Shown: positions 42,091 through 52,144 of the stretch, piece by piece
Numbering within the stretch: position 1 is the stretch's first letter
Layout: each line of letters opens with the position of its first letter
Source: Bacteroidota bacterium
GTDB lineage: Bacteria; Bacteroidota; Bacteroidia; Bacteroidales; Cfx3-03
Assembly: GCA_013390605.1 (NCBI GenBank)
Contig: JACAUB010000001.1
Span: forward strand, 4,623,516 to 4,687,515
DNA: 64,000 nt
Reading direction: 5' to 3'
The notes under the pieces: model-generated
The model's database searches: none
The model's input: the letters and a program-made list of their open reading frames with translations, nothing else
What the model was told of the DNA's origin: nothing
Position numbers and translations under genes: made by a program

Positions 42091-43962
42091 TTATCTACCG
42101 AGATAGACGATTAATGCGCTTATATCTGATGGGGATACTCCTGATATTCTTGAAGCCTGCCCAATAGTACCTGGTTTTATTTTTGATAATTTTTCTCTTG
42201 CTTCCAATGAAAGCGAGTTTAGTTTTTGATAATTAAAATCTGAATGTAAAATGATATCTTCAAATTTATTTAATTTCTGAGCTGTTTCATATTCTCGTTG
42301 AATATATCCCTCATACTTTATTAGAATTTCAGATTGTTCTATGATGTCGTCTGCGGTAGTTTGATTCTCCTGACAGTATGATGAAAGCGAAGGTATGCTT
42401 TTTATCAGGTCCTTTAAATAAACCTGTGGACGAAGTAATACAGTGGATATTCGCGTTTTTTGGTCAATGGGTGGTGTTTCTACTGATACTAGATAGGGGT
42501 TGACTTCTTCAGGTATAGCGCTAGTCTGTTTAAGATAGAATAAAAGATTGTCAGTCTTTTCTTTTTTTGTTTCAAGTAGACGCATTCTTTCTTTCTTTGC
42601 CAGCCCGATTTTATAGCCTTTTTCTGTTAATCGAATATCAGCGTTATCCTGCCTAAGGAGTATTCTGTATTCTGCTCTTGAAGTGAACATCCTATAGGGC
42701 TCCTCTACTCCTTTTGTAATCAAATCATCAATCAATACACCGATGTAGGCTTCTACCCTTTTTAGTACGAATTCGGGCTGCTGGTTTATTTTTAAATGTG
42801 CATTTATTCCTGCCATTAATCCTTGGGCCGCAGCTTCCTCATACCCTGTTGTTCCATTAATCTGCCCGGCAAAGTAGAGATTTTCTACCAATTTTGTCTC
42901 CAGTGTGCTTTTTAATTGTGTTGGTGGAAAGTAATCGTATTCTATGGCGTATCCTGGTCTGAATATTTTTGCTTTTTCAAATCCCGGTATTTGTTTTAAT
43001 GCTTTATATTGTACATCTTCAGGTAATGAAGATGAAAATCCATTTAGATAATACTCGGCAGTCGTCCATCCTTCGGGTTCTACGAATAGTTGATGACGGG
43101 TTTTATCTGAAAAACGTTCAATCTTATCTTCAATCGAAGGACAATATCGGGGGCCTCTACCTGAAATTCTTCCTGTAAATAGTGGTGAATCGGCAAATCC
43201 AGTACGAAGAATATCGTGTACAGTGTCGTTTGTATAAGTTATGAAACAGCTTTTTTGCTTTGTCAGATGAGGTGTATTGGTAAATGAAAACTTTTGTGGG
43301 TCTTCATCCCCTTGTTGTTCTTCCATTTTGGAAAAGTCGAGAGATCTTCCATCGACACGTACAGGTGTACCGGTTTTTAGCCGTTTCGATTCGAATCCCA
43401 TATTAATGAGACTTTCTGTTAATCCAACTGCCGACTTCTCTCCTATTCTACCACCGCCAAATGTCTTCGTGCCTATATGGATAATTCCATTTAGAAATGT
43501 TCCGTTAGTTAGAACAACAGATTTTGTTTTTATTTCAATTCCAAGCGATGTTTTTATGCCACTTATTTTATTATCGGTAATGATGATTCCCGTTACGATA
43601 TCCTGCCAGAAGTCAACGTTTAAGTTTTGTTCTAATGTGCTACGCCACTCTTCTGCAAATCTCATTCTATCACTTTGTGCTCTCGGACTCCACATGGCGG
43701 GACCTTTTGATCGATTGAGCATCCTGAATTGGATCATGGTTTTGTCGGTTACAATACCCGAAAATCCACCCAACGCATCAATTTCTCTAACGATTTGGCC
43801 TTTCGCTACTCCCCCCATTGCCGGATTGCACGACATTTGTGCAATGGTACCCATGTTCATCGTTATCAATAGAACAGAAGAACCCATATTAGCTGCAGAT
43901 GCTGCAGCTTCACACCCGGCATGCCCGGCCCCAACTACAATTACATCGTATTCTTTAAACAT
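42091..43962 (-). CDS. mnmG: tRNA uridine-34 carboxymethylaminomethyl synthesis enzyme MnmG (GidA)
   Basis: 623-residue FAD enzyme that, with MnmE, installs cmnm5 on wobble U34 of several tRNAs. The dinucleotide-binding GAGHAGCEAA lies at about 11-20; further blocks are MSCNPAMGGVAKG, GGGRIGEKSAVG, LKTGTPVRVDGRS, GYEEAAAQGLMAGINA and the C-terminal GQASRISGVSPSDI. It is a classic origin-proximal gene in many bacteria. Exact parS sites lie immediately on both sides. Confidence 0.97.
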   Translation of the reverse strand: MFKEYDVIVVGAGHAGCEAAASAANMGSSVLLITMNMGTIAQMSCNPAMGGVAKGQIVREIDALGGFSGIVTDKTMIQFRMLNRSKGPAMWSPRAQSDRMRFAEEWRSTLEQNLNVDFWQDIVTGIIITDNKISGIKTSLGIEIKTKSVVLTNGTFLNGIIHIGTKTFGGGRIGEKSAVGLTESLINMGFESKRLKTGTPVRVDGRSLDFSKMEEQQGDEDPQKFSFTNTPHLTKQKSCFITYTNDTVHDILRTGFADSPLFTGRISGRGPRYCPSIEDKIERFSDKTRHQLFVEPEGWTTAEYYLNGFSSSLPEDVQYKALKQIPGFEKAKIFRPGYAIEYDYFPPTQLKSTLETKLVENLYFAGQINGTTGYEEAAAQGLMAGINAHLKINQQPEFVLKRVEAYIGVLIDDLITKGVEEPYRMFTSRAEYRILLRQDNADIRLTEKGYKIGLAKKERMRLLETKKEKTDNLLFYLKQTSAIPEEVNPYLVSVETPPIDQKTRISTVLLRPQVYLKDLIKSIPSLSSYCQENQTTADDIIEQSEILIKYEGYIQREYETAQKLNKFEDIILHSDFNYQKLNSLSLEAREKLSKIKPGTIGQASRISGVSPSDISALIVYLGR

Positions 43963-43973
43963 TATTCTTATTT

Positions 43974-43989
43974 TGTTTCACGTGGAACA
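43974..43989. promoter_or_regulatory. parS: parS site 2 (ParB binding)
   Basis: TGTTTCACGTGGAACA is the exact reverse complement of the site at 42075-42090. It lies 11 nt upstream of the mnmG start, inside the probable leader. Confidence 0.9.
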
Positions 43990-44896
43990 CTCTAAAAGTG
44001 TACTAAAATAAACAGGCAGGAAACAACTGCTATTACAAATTGTTTACTGCCGCTTTAGCTTTGCAAAAATACGGATAAATATCTTGTTGTGGTAGTTTAG
44101 AGCAGGTTCTTTTTGTTGTTTAGAATGAGTGGTATACCTTGTTTTGAGGAGGTAAGAAAATGTTTTATTTGATCATTGAGAATTGAAAATAAACATGATT
44201 GATGTATATTCTGTAATCATACTCTCTCTAATGGATTTTATTTAGCGCTTGCTTATGTTTTTCTATAATCAGAGAATACTCATAGCATTATTTAGGTTTA
44301 AATCATCATTTAAAAAATAGTGAGGAATTATATTGTTTTTTATGTCTACAGCATTATTTATTCCTAAATTCCGAAGGAATGATGCAATTATAGCTGTCGA
44401 ATGGAGCTAATTGTTTATTAGTCGAAAAAGTAGAGGTATATTGATTTCACTAAAATAAATTGAATATATAACCCGCACTCTTTATTATGACCACTTGGGC
44501 GAAATCTTCTTATCGATGAGTGAATTTAAATAGATGATTAGTCTCATTGGTCTTTAATGACGTAGATGTTCAGAATGATATGAAAAATATACTTTCCTGT
44601 TTTTATAACAGATCTCTAATGGACTGAATTCTGAATGAGTGGCATTATTATAGGAAAATATGATTCAATAAAAGATACAGATTTCAAATTCGCACTTTTC
44701 ATTAGGATATTTGTAATTCAAGTATACTATTACAAATTTGGATTTGGCAGTAGATCTATGATTAGCTGATAATGGAGGTAGCTTATAAATCAGGGCGATA
44801 AATTTATAAATTTAAACCAGCCTAGTTATATTTGTAACCAGCCTGGTCCGTTTAAGCAAGATATGGATTCGATTTAATCCTGTTTTTGTGAGAAAA
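43990..44896. other. 907-bp gene-free interval upstream of mnmG
   Basis: AT-rich, no open frame of note and no tRNA-like fold. A minus-strand TATTTTTG at 44064-44071 may drive mnmG. The last ~150 bp (about 44680-44830) resembles, weakly and in the same order, sequence on the far side of ybeY. Nothing else is recognised. Confidence 0.4.
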
Positions 44897-45331
44897 CTAA
44901 GCTCCCGGATGAAAAGCCAGGTGTTCATTCTCCTTTTCCGTCATCCTCTTTTTGTCTACCGGATTCTTGTCTTTATACCCGCAAAGATGCAAAACACCAT
45001 GAATCATCACACGTTTTAGTTCATCTTCAGTTGCAATATTTAGTTCGGTAGCATTTTCGACAATTCTTTCATAACTGATAAAAATATCGCCCGACACTCT
45101 ATTCTCATCAGTATAATCAAATGTGATGACATCTGTGTAATCATCATGCTGCAGATATTCCTGATTTAATTTTAAAAGAATTTCATCTGTGCAAAAAATA
45201 TAATCAATATCGCCAGTTTTCTTTCCTTCTCGTGTGATGGCGCCTACAATCCATTCGCGAATAGTCTTCTTGTCTTTTAAGGGAACCTTGATTTCCTGGT
45301 AATGAAACTGTATTCTCTCTATTGTTCTCAT
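44897..45331 (-). CDS. ybeY: rRNA maturation endoribonuclease YbeY
   Basis: 144-residue single-strand RNase acting in 16S rRNA 3' maturation and ribosome quality control. The metal motif begins HGVLHLCGY, giving the first two His; the third ligand position reads KDKN instead of the usual DH, a variant I associate with Bacteroidota homologues. DDYTDVITFDY and GDIFISYERI are typical upstream blocks. It stands alone between two long gene-free intervals. Confidence 0.93.
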   Translation of the reverse strand: MRTIERIQFHYQEIKVPLKDKKTIREWIVGAITREGKKTGDIDYIFCTDEILLKLNQEYLQHDDYTDVITFDYTDENRVSGDIFISYERIVENATELNIATEDELKRVMIHGVLHLCGYKDKNPVDKKRMTEKENEHLAFHPGA

Positions 45332-45986
45332 CTCTTTATGCTTTATTTTTTTGCAAAAGTAAGACTTAATCGCTGGTTTTAAATAGACTTCTTGTAATTA
45401 TTAGCCTTTTTTATTGGGTTCTATTACCCAAATAATAAAAGTAAATTTAGCTGGATTTAAACCTAGTGAATCTGCTTTATATTCTAACTTCGTTATTTCT
45501 AATACCGTGAGAAATCCCTAAATAAATATTCACTATACTAATCGATATTCTATCCCTGATTTGAAAATACGAGTCAAGGTTAATCTCAATAAACCTTTTT
45601 GAGATATCTGTTATTATAAGATGTATCTGCAAAAATGTTAAGTTATATCTTTCGTTGTTGCAAAAAATGGTATATCTCATCTGGTTTTAACGAATATCAC
45701 AGACTACTGTAGACTAAAAAATTGCAATTTTTTATGAGGAATTTGTAATCGCTGCACCATGTTGTAAATTCAATTTTAAAGCGAATCCAAGAATTATCAT
45801 TAAGAGATGTAGGTTATAAATTGGCATTAGTTGATAATTGTATACCGGCCAATAAATAACTGATAAATGATTAACATACGACAGTTGATTCGTTTTATTA
45901 CTGGTGTTTTTTCACAAAAGTGATCAATAAAAAAAGCCATTTCCACAATAGGAATGGCTTTTTGAAAAACTAAGTAATGTAGAATA
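45332..45986. other. 655-bp gene-free interval with weak similarity to the other flank of ybeY
   Basis: AT-rich. Between about 45715 and 45860, short words (GGAATTTGTAAT, GTAGGTTATAAAT, ACCGGCC) occur in the same order as related words at about 44690-44830. A 67-codon frame at 45477-45680 has no support. The cyclase terminator is at its right end. Confidence 0.35.
45931..45963 (-). terminator. terminator of the adenylate cyclase gene
   Basis: Stem AAAGCCATTTCC/GGAATGGCTTT (45933-45944 with 45951-45961, one bulged base), followed on the minus strand by a T-run, 24 nt past the stop. Confidence 0.85.
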
Positions 45987-48032
45987 TTATTTAAAATTGA
46001 AGATTTCCGTACTATTCCAATCTTCAGGTAGTCCGTTTTTAATAATCAATTGACATCTCTTAATGTATAAATTAGCGGCTTTATCTGTTGGATGGATTTT
46101 TTGAACCTCCAAAAACAGATCTAAAGCAGCTTCGAAATCTTGATTTCTGTAGTACTCTGCAGCCTTCACAAAAACAGGTTTGGTCTCTATTTTCTTCGAT
46201 CTGCTAGGTTCTGGTTCTGCATCAATTAATTCAAAAATATATACAGCTTGTTTCTTCCCTTTTACTTTCGCGATATCCAGAAAGCGGTAATTAAACGTAG
46301 AAGGATTGGATAATTTGATCAATGTATCTTCGCTAATAATGACAGAAGCACCATAATATTTTGATAACCCCTCTAATCTTGAAGCTAAATTTACAGCATC
46401 CGAAATAACGGTTCCATCCATTCTTCCATACCCTCCTACAATCCCTAACATCATATTCCCAGTGTGAATACCTGTTCCGAATTCGATAGGCGATTTCCCT
46501 TCGCTCTCACGCAGCTCATTAAAATCGATTAAAACTCTGCGCATTTCCAATGTTGCCAGTAATGCATCATCAGCTCCTTTTCTAAATAAAGCCATGATTG
46601 AATCACCAATATATTTATCAATAAAACCATTATTGCTACTGATTATAGGTTCCATGATTCCCAAATATTGATTGATGAAATCGAAGTTTTCTTTTGGATT
46701 CATCTCTTCCGATAACTCAGTAAAGTCTCGGATATCCGTAAATAATATGGTCATTTCACGTTGAACCTGATCTCCCAATTCAATCTGTGTAATGTCTTTT
46801 CGATTCAATTCTTCAATGAATTCTCGGGGTACAAAGCGAAGATAGGCCTCATTTAATCTCGATATTTTCGAAATATAATTATTTAATTCAGCAGTCATTT
46901 GATTATAACCTGCTGTGAGTTCACCAATTTCGTCGTTGGTTCTGACAATAGCTTGGCCATCCATTTTTCCCTCTCCTATTCTTTTCATAAAGTAGAGCAA
47001 TTCTTTTACCGGTAATACAATATCATTGGTTGTCCAGCGTAAGAAGACAGCCAAATAGATTAGAGATACAAAAATAGCCGCACTAATTCCAAATAATAAA
47101 AGAACATTGTCAAAAGCATTGATGTAATACCAACTCGTATTTAGTCCGCTTGGTGACAAGATACCGATGTCAACTAAGCCCTGATAATACTGTCCAAAAG
47201 CAATTTTTGTTTGCTCAGCCGAGAGCGTTCCAAAATCTTTTAGAGAAGTTAAACTGATTGTCAAATAGAAAATCACTACTGTAAGCGGAAGTAAAGTTGT
47301 GAGTGCACTGCTGATCCATAATCTGTTTCGGATACCCCCTACTTTACTTTTGAATATTTTAACACGTAATTCGTCAGGATGAAAAACATGCTCTAAATAG
47401 CGGATATTCATTCTGTGTTTTTGCCACAGATAAACAAATATTACAATTAGTGTTGATGAGAATAATGAAATATATAAATACGACATATATAAATCTCGGC
47501 TAATTCGATCTGCAAAATTCGATCTGTTTTGCAAAATGATGATCATATATGCGTGAATAATGATAAAGGAAAAAAGGAAAATTGAACTATTAATTACGGG
47601 TATTTTTAAGAGTAATTTTCTGCAGAATTTTAATAACCAGGGGGCTATTATTTTGTTGTTTCTTTTACGCGAAAAATAAATTTTAAAGGGTAGATTTAAT
47701 AAAAAAATAAATGAGATTGAAGTTAATAATGTGTTGAATGTCAATTTATTGATCTCGTCTAATCGTTTATCATCTCTTTTGTTAACCTCTTTTGTTTCAG
47801 TATTATTTGTGCCAATATTTATAGTAAAACCTTTCTGTTTTTTTTCATTATTTATGGCAGAATTATTGGCTTCTTTTACAATCTCTTTTGACTTTTTTCC
47901 GGCAGTTAAAATACTGGGATCATTTTTTAAATATAAGATACTAAATACTGGTAAAACCAATAGTACATGAAGAATGATCGCAGAGAAATAAATCCTGAGG
48001 ATTTGGTATCTTGGAATTCTTTTGTTTTTCAT
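45987..48032 (-). CDS. membrane adenylate/guanylate cyclase (class III) with HAMP
   Basis: 681 residues: an N-terminal helix, several further membrane helices (to about 340), a HAMP domain (about 335-390), a short coiled segment, a class III cyclase domain (about 425-600) and a short TPR-like tail (about 610-660). The cyclase keeps both metal Asp (LFTDIRDF and YIGDSIMAL) and the transition-state Asn/Arg (DAVNLASRLEGL), with KGKKQAVYIFEL near its end, so it should be active. It probably makes cAMP in response to a membrane or periplasmic cue. Confidence 0.92.
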   Translation of the reverse strand: MKNKRIPRYQILRIYFSAIILHVLLVLPVFSILYLKNDPSILTAGKKSKEIVKEANNSAINNEKKQKGFTINIGTNNTETKEVNKRDDKRLDEINKLTFNTLLTSISFIFLLNLPFKIYFSRKRNNKIIAPWLLKFCRKLLLKIPVINSSIFLFSFIIIHAYMIIILQNRSNFADRISRDLYMSYLYISLFSSTLIVIFVYLWQKHRMNIRYLEHVFHPDELRVKIFKSKVGGIRNRLWISSALTTLLPLTVVIFYLTISLTSLKDFGTLSAEQTKIAFGQYYQGLVDIGILSPSGLNTSWYYINAFDNVLLLFGISAAIFVSLIYLAVFLRWTTNDIVLPVKELLYFMKRIGEGKMDGQAIVRTNDEIGELTAGYNQMTAELNNYISKISRLNEAYLRFVPREFIEELNRKDITQIELGDQVQREMTILFTDIRDFTELSEEMNPKENFDFINQYLGIMEPIISSNNGFIDKYIGDSIMALFRKGADDALLATLEMRRVLIDFNELRESEGKSPIEFGTGIHTGNMMLGIVGGYGRMDGTVISDAVNLASRLEGLSKYYGASVIISEDTLIKLSNPSTFNYRFLDIAKVKGKKQAVYIFELIDAEPEPSRSKKIETKPVFVKAAEYYRNQDFEAALDLFLEVQKIHPTDKAANLYIKRCQLIIKNGLPEDWNSTEIFNFK

Positions 48033-48120
48033 AAAAGCTTGAAATAAAAGGTTTGGCCTAAGCAGCGGAGAATAGTTCTAATCTTAGAATATAATAGGTT
48101 GAGCAAATTTATTGAACAGA

Positions 48121-48140
48121 ATGGTCAAAGTCAAGACCAT
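48121..48140. promoter_or_regulatory. hairpin upstream of gltX
   Basis: ATGGTC/GACCAT (48121-48126 with 48135-48140), extendable by one pair on each side, sits ~40 nt above the gltX -7 element. Its role is unknown; it may be an operator. Confidence 0.35.
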
Positions 48141-48178
48141 TTTCATTTATTTAACAGAGCATTATTAAAATCATTCTT

Positions 48179-48186
48179 TACCTTTG
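48179..48186 (+). promoter_or_regulatory. -7 promoter element TACCTTTG of gltX
   Basis: TACCTTTG matches TAnnTTTG and lies ~60 nt upstream of ATG 48246. No convincing -33 TTG. Confidence 0.6.
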
Positions 48187-48245
48187 TAGAATTAAATAAA
48201 TACCTTTATTTTGTTAAGTTCAACTGATTATCAATATTTAAGAAA

Positions 48246-49772
48246 ATGCAAAATCGACAAGTTCGTGTAAGGTTTGCTCCAAGCCCCACGGGTCCGCTCC
48301 ACATTGGAGGAGTTAGGACTGCTTTATATAATTATTTATTTGCCAAAAAGTTAGGTGGAGTAAATATACTTAGAATAGAAGACACCGATCAAACCCGTTT
48401 TGTTTCGGGTGCTGAAGCTTATATTATCGATGCCCTGACCTGGTTAGGTATTAAGTTTGACGAAGGCGATCATGTTGGAGGTGATTATGGCCCATACAGA
48501 CAAAGCGACCGCAAAGAAATTTATAAAGGATTTGTTGATCAGTTATTGAAAGATGATTGGGCTTATATTGCTTTCGATAGTGCCGACGATCTTGATGTTT
48601 TGCGCAAACAATATGAAGCTGAGAAGAAAACATTTCAATACGATTCATCTACCCGAGGTCAACTTAGAAATTCGCTAACCCTTTCAAATGAAGAAGTTAC
48701 CGCATTATTAAATTCGGATCACCCATATGTGGTACGTTTTAAAATGCCCGAAAATGTAGAAATAAGAGTTAACGATTTGATTAGAGGTGAGGTTGTTGTA
48801 TCGAGTAATACATTGGACGACAAAGTATTATATAAATCAGATGGTATGCCAACCTATCATCTTGCCAACATTGTGGACGACCATTTGATGGAAATCTCAC
48901 ATGTTATTCGTGGCGAGGAGTGGTTGCCCTCTGCACCGCTTCATGTAATGCTTTACAAGGCATTCAAGTGGGAAGATACCATGCCACAATTTGCACATCT
49001 CCCTTTATTGCTCAAACCCGATGGAAATGGAAAGTTAAGCAAACGTGATGGTGATAGATTAGGTTTCCCCGTATTTCCAACAGAATGGATAGATCCTAAA
49101 ACAGGTATTGTCTCATCAGGATATCGTGAAGCAGGATATTTCCCTGAAGCAGTCGTCAATATTCTTGCCTTTTTAGGTTGGAATCCTGGTACCGAGAAAG
49201 AGCAATATACCATGGACGAATTAATCCATGATTTCTCTCTGGAGCGAATAAGCAAAAGCGGGGCTAAATTCGACCTCGAGAAGGCCAAATGGTTCAATCA
49301 TCAATACCTTATTCATAAAAGCGACGAAGAGCTCGCAGAGGCCTTTAAAATAGTTTTAGAGGGGTTGCAAATTACTCGCGATTTCGACTTTCTGGTTGCC
49401 TTTTGTGGTGTGTTGAAAGACCGTTGTAGTTTAATGCACGACTTTTGGAAACAAGGATATTTCTTTTTCATGGCTCCTACCGAATACGATCAGGATGTGA
49501 TTAAGAAAAAGTGGAAACCAGAAACTCCTGATTTATTGATCAATCTTGCTGATTTCTTAAGCATCATCGAACCTTTTGATGAGTTTACGATTGAAACAGC
49601 CGTTAAGGGTTATCTGGAAGAAAATCATATTGGAATGGGACAAATTATGAATGCCTGGCGTTTGGTGTTAGTTGGATCTAATGCCGGACCTGCAATGTTC
49701 CAGATTGCTGCATTATTGGGTAAAGAAGAAACCATCCGCAGAATTGAAGTGGGTATTGCCGCAATAAAATAA
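48246..49772 (+). CDS. gltX: glutamyl-tRNA synthetase
   Basis: 508-residue class I synthetase that charges tRNA-Glu. The HIGH-type motif is HIGG at 19-22 (SPTGPLHIGGVRTALYNYLF) and the KMSKS-type motif is KLSKRDGD. Catalytic-domain blocks such as RIEDTDQTR and VIRGEEWLPSAPLH are intact. Since glnS is also present (56685-58418), this enzyme need not charge tRNA-Gln. A terminator follows at 49821. Confidence 0.97.
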   Translation: MQNRQVRVRFAPSPTGPLHIGGVRTALYNYLFAKKLGGVNILRIEDTDQTRFVSGAEAYIIDALTWLGIKFDEGDHVGGDYGPYRQSDRKEIYKGFVDQLLKDDWAYIAFDSADDLDVLRKQYEAEKKTFQYDSSTRGQLRNSLTLSNEEVTALLNSDHPYVVRFKMPENVEIRVNDLIRGEVVVSSNTLDDKVLYKSDGMPTYHLANIVDDHLMEISHVIRGEEWLPSAPLHVMLYKAFKWEDTMPQFAHLPLLLKPDGNGKLSKRDGDRLGFPVFPTEWIDPKTGIVSSGYREAGYFPEAVVNILAFLGWNPGTEKEQYTMDELIHDFSLERISKSGAKFDLEKAKWFNHQYLIHKSDEELAEAFKIVLEGLQITRDFDFLVAFCGVLKDRCSLMHDFWKQGYFFFMAPTEYDQDVIKKKWKPETPDLLINLADFLSIIEPFDEFTIETAVKGYLEENHIGMGQIMNAWRLVLVGSNAGPAMFQIAALLGKEETIRRIEVGIAAIK

Positions 49773-49820
49773 TATATTAAACTGTAAATGAGATAACTCA
49801 TCATTTTTAAGTCCGTTTCG

Positions 49821-49855
49821 AAAAACTCCTCCCTGCTTTGCCTCGAGGAGTTTTT
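49821..49855 (+). terminator. terminator of gltX
   Basis: A perfect 11-bp stem AAAAACTCCTC/GAGGAGTTTTT (49821-49831 with 49845-49855), with T-rich sequence following. Confidence 0.9.
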
Positions 49856-50040
49856 CATTTTAAATGGATTGTTGATCATCAAATTTCCCAGCTCCCAGAA
49901 ATCAAATAAACCATTTATAATTAATGTTTTGTAAATATCTAATTTTTAGCCTGAAAGTATTTTCAAGGCTAACTATCTCAGTTATAAAAAAGTAATATAT
50001 ATTTAAGAAAATCAAACGATAAGCAAATTTAAAAGCTCTT

Positions 50041-50270
50041 CGAAACTCCTCCGAATTTCGTTCTACAACTTTTCGATACTTATCATACGATTTACCCCTT
50101 TAGCGTATCTAAACCGTACGTATACCGTATTTCAACCGTATCTATTCCGTATTCATATATACGGAATAGATACGGTTGAAATACGGAAAAGATTCGGATT
50201 AAATTCGCCTTAAAGAAGAATCATCGCATAATGATCCCATCATCATAAGATCGATGTCGGAGAAGAGTGG
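50041..50270. repeat. fold-back dispersed repeat, copy 2, with a 28-bp perfect stem
   Basis: The gene-free interval 49773-50962 contains this element. 50125-50152 is exactly complementary to 50159-50186 (28 bp, 6-nt loop), made of CCGTAT words. The outer shoulders also pair imperfectly (CTCCTCCGA near the left end with TCGGAGAAG at the right end). TTTACCCCT, AAAGAAGAAT and CATAATGATCCCA correspond in order to copy 1 at 12171-12373. The rest of the interval (50271-50962) shows nothing recognisable. Confidence 0.75.
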
Positions 50271-50962
50271 ATTATTGTTTTTTTTAGCTTCCTATCCTAT
50301 TCCTGATTGAATTTTAAGGAAGCTCATAAGAGATTCTGAGCTATTGGACTTTTGTGAAATTATACTTTTTGTGATTGCAAATCAATATGATTATTCATTT
50401 TTTATCTAATTGATTCACCATAAAGGTTTAATGCAAGATCTACTCGTTTTAATGCAACCTACATTATTAAAACTGTAACATTTTTCTTTTATGAAGATTA
50501 GACAACAATTCAGATTCAATATTTGATGCTTGAGTGCTTATTATAGCTAATCCAAACTATTTCGATTGATTCATTTTTGTTGTAAGAATACATTTACATC
50601 GTCAAAACGATAAGTTCTGTCGTGAAAAAATGTGAACAATAAAATTAACCGGTCGAAGTATATTGATCAACGTGAATCGAACGTAGCTTTTAGCCTTATC
50701 CTGTGGCAAAGGTGTAATTTTAATAAATCTATCGTTTTACCCACGGTATTTTAAAACAGAACCAATCGAGTCAAATTAAATCCTGAATAAACGAGTGCAA
50801 GAGGGCTTAAAATAAATCATTGCATTCACAATTGGCCCTCCTGTAATGGCCTAATTAATCAATTAAATGAAAAATATTTATTACAACGCTATTTAGAAAT
50901 ATCAATATTCATAAGGTCTTTATGAATTGAAATATAAAATTTATCATTACAATTTAAATAAA

Positions 50963-51532
50963 ATGGAAAAAATTGAAATTGAGAGAAGTAAGGTTTGCCG
51001 TGTTGAACGTGCAGGGGCGTTAGACATAAGTCTTCGAAAGCTATTCCAAGATCCACGAAAAATAGTTGGACCTTTCGTTAAGGAAGGAATGACTGTTTTT
51101 GATTTAGGATGTGGTCCTGGTTTTTTTACAATAGAGATGGCAAAAAGGGTTGGTTCAGCCGGAAAAGTAGTGGCTGTAGATTTACAAGAGGGGATGTTGG
51201 AGATAGTAAAAGGAAAAATTAGAAACACGAACCTTCAGGATATCATCGAGCTCCATAAATGTCAGAGTGATAAAATAGGATTATCCATAACAGCCGATTT
51301 TATACTGATATTTTATATGCTTCACGAAGTGCCCAATCAATCTTCATTTTTAAAGGAGGTACATGGTTTATTAAAACCGAACGGAAAAGTATTGATTGTT
51401 GAACCGAAATTTCATGTTACAAAAGATGATTTCAAAAAGTATAGAGAACTACTTAAGGAAATCGGTTTTGGTATTGTTGAAGAACCTAATGTGTTTTTTA
51501 GTCGGTCATTTTTGATCAATAAAATTGCTTAA
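50963..51532 (+). CDS. class I SAM-dependent methyltransferase
   Basis: 189 residues. Motif I is VFDLGCGPGFFTIEMA, followed by VVAVDLQEGML (acidic ribose contact) and FYMLHEVPNQ, then LLKPNGKVLIVEP. It resembles small UbiE/ArsM-like methyltransferases of unknown substrate. The frame extends to 50927, but ATG 50963 (MEKIEIERS) is the better start. It lies at the left edge of a decayed region and could be a recent acquisition or a survivor; the base composition is similar to its neighbours. Confidence 0.82.
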   Translation: MEKIEIERSKVCRVERAGALDISLRKLFQDPRKIVGPFVKEGMTVFDLGCGPGFFTIEMAKRVGSAGKVVAVDLQEGMLEIVKGKIRNTNLQDIIELHKCQSDKIGLSITADFILIFYMLHEVPNQSSFLKEVHGLLKPNGKVLIVEPKFHVTKDDFKKYRELLKEIGFGIVEEPNVFFSRSFLINKIA

Positions 51533-51781
51533 AAAAGGACTACTGATTATTACTGAAACATGTTGTTTCAAACTTCAGTTTATCGCATTAATTTAACGGG
51601 ATAACTAATTTTGCTTTCAGTAAAATAGAGACTTGTAATATGTTTTCATTGGGTTTGGGAATAATAATGAAACACATAACCAAATTGTTGTAGATTTTGA
51701 CAAGTTTATTTGATTCTTAAAACTGTATGCAATGCGAATAGAATTACTCTATCATCGTTGCCATTTTAGGAGCCGAACTAA

Positions 51782-52144
51782 ATTGTTTATTTATTCAAGC
51801 AGGACTACAATTATTATTCAAAACGATTGGTTAAATCTCAGAAACTATATTTTTACGAAGCTGGATTAGTATGTTCATTATTGGAGATAAAGGAGGTGGT
51901 AAGTCAGAATGTAATCCATTTTTTACTTGGTGGATTATTTGAAAATCTGATCATCAATTGGTTTATAAAAAAAACATTGAATGAAGGAGAAAGATCTCTT
52001 CTTGTTTGTGACGAGATAAACCCGAAAAGAAGTAATTCTATTTCAAATCGTTGGATAAAAGCAAAATATTTACGAAATAAAATCAGGTTTTACTTACTCG
52101 ATGGATCATTCAAAAGGGATCTCTTTCCGGGTAAAACCTTCTGA
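51782..52144 (+). pseudogene. remnant of a DUF4143/AAA_14-type ATPase
   Basis: The frame opening just after a TAA at 51779-51781 encodes YYSKRLVKSQKLYFYEAG, then LLGGLFENLIINWFIKK and GERSLL, which correspond in order to the C-terminal DUF4143 half of AAA_14 ATPases (family pattern: KRLxKSPKLYFYDTGL, GxLFENLV). The N-terminal ATPase with its P-loop is missing, and the sequence after GERSLL loses the family pattern (probably frameshifted). No credible start codon exists. It is a decayed fragment. Confidence 0.7.

Noticed and set aside
45477..45680. 67-codon minus-strand frame
   Set aside because: Atypical composition, no start context or family features, in an AT-rich gap with equal chance in other frames.
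48451..48648. Minus-strand frame inside gltX
   Set aside because: The plus frame carries the full synthetase motifs.
50101..50186. CCGTAT-word cluster considered as a CRISPR or iteron array
   Set aside because: Words are arranged as a perfect inverted repeat, not direct repeats with unique spacers, and no cas or rep gene is nearby.
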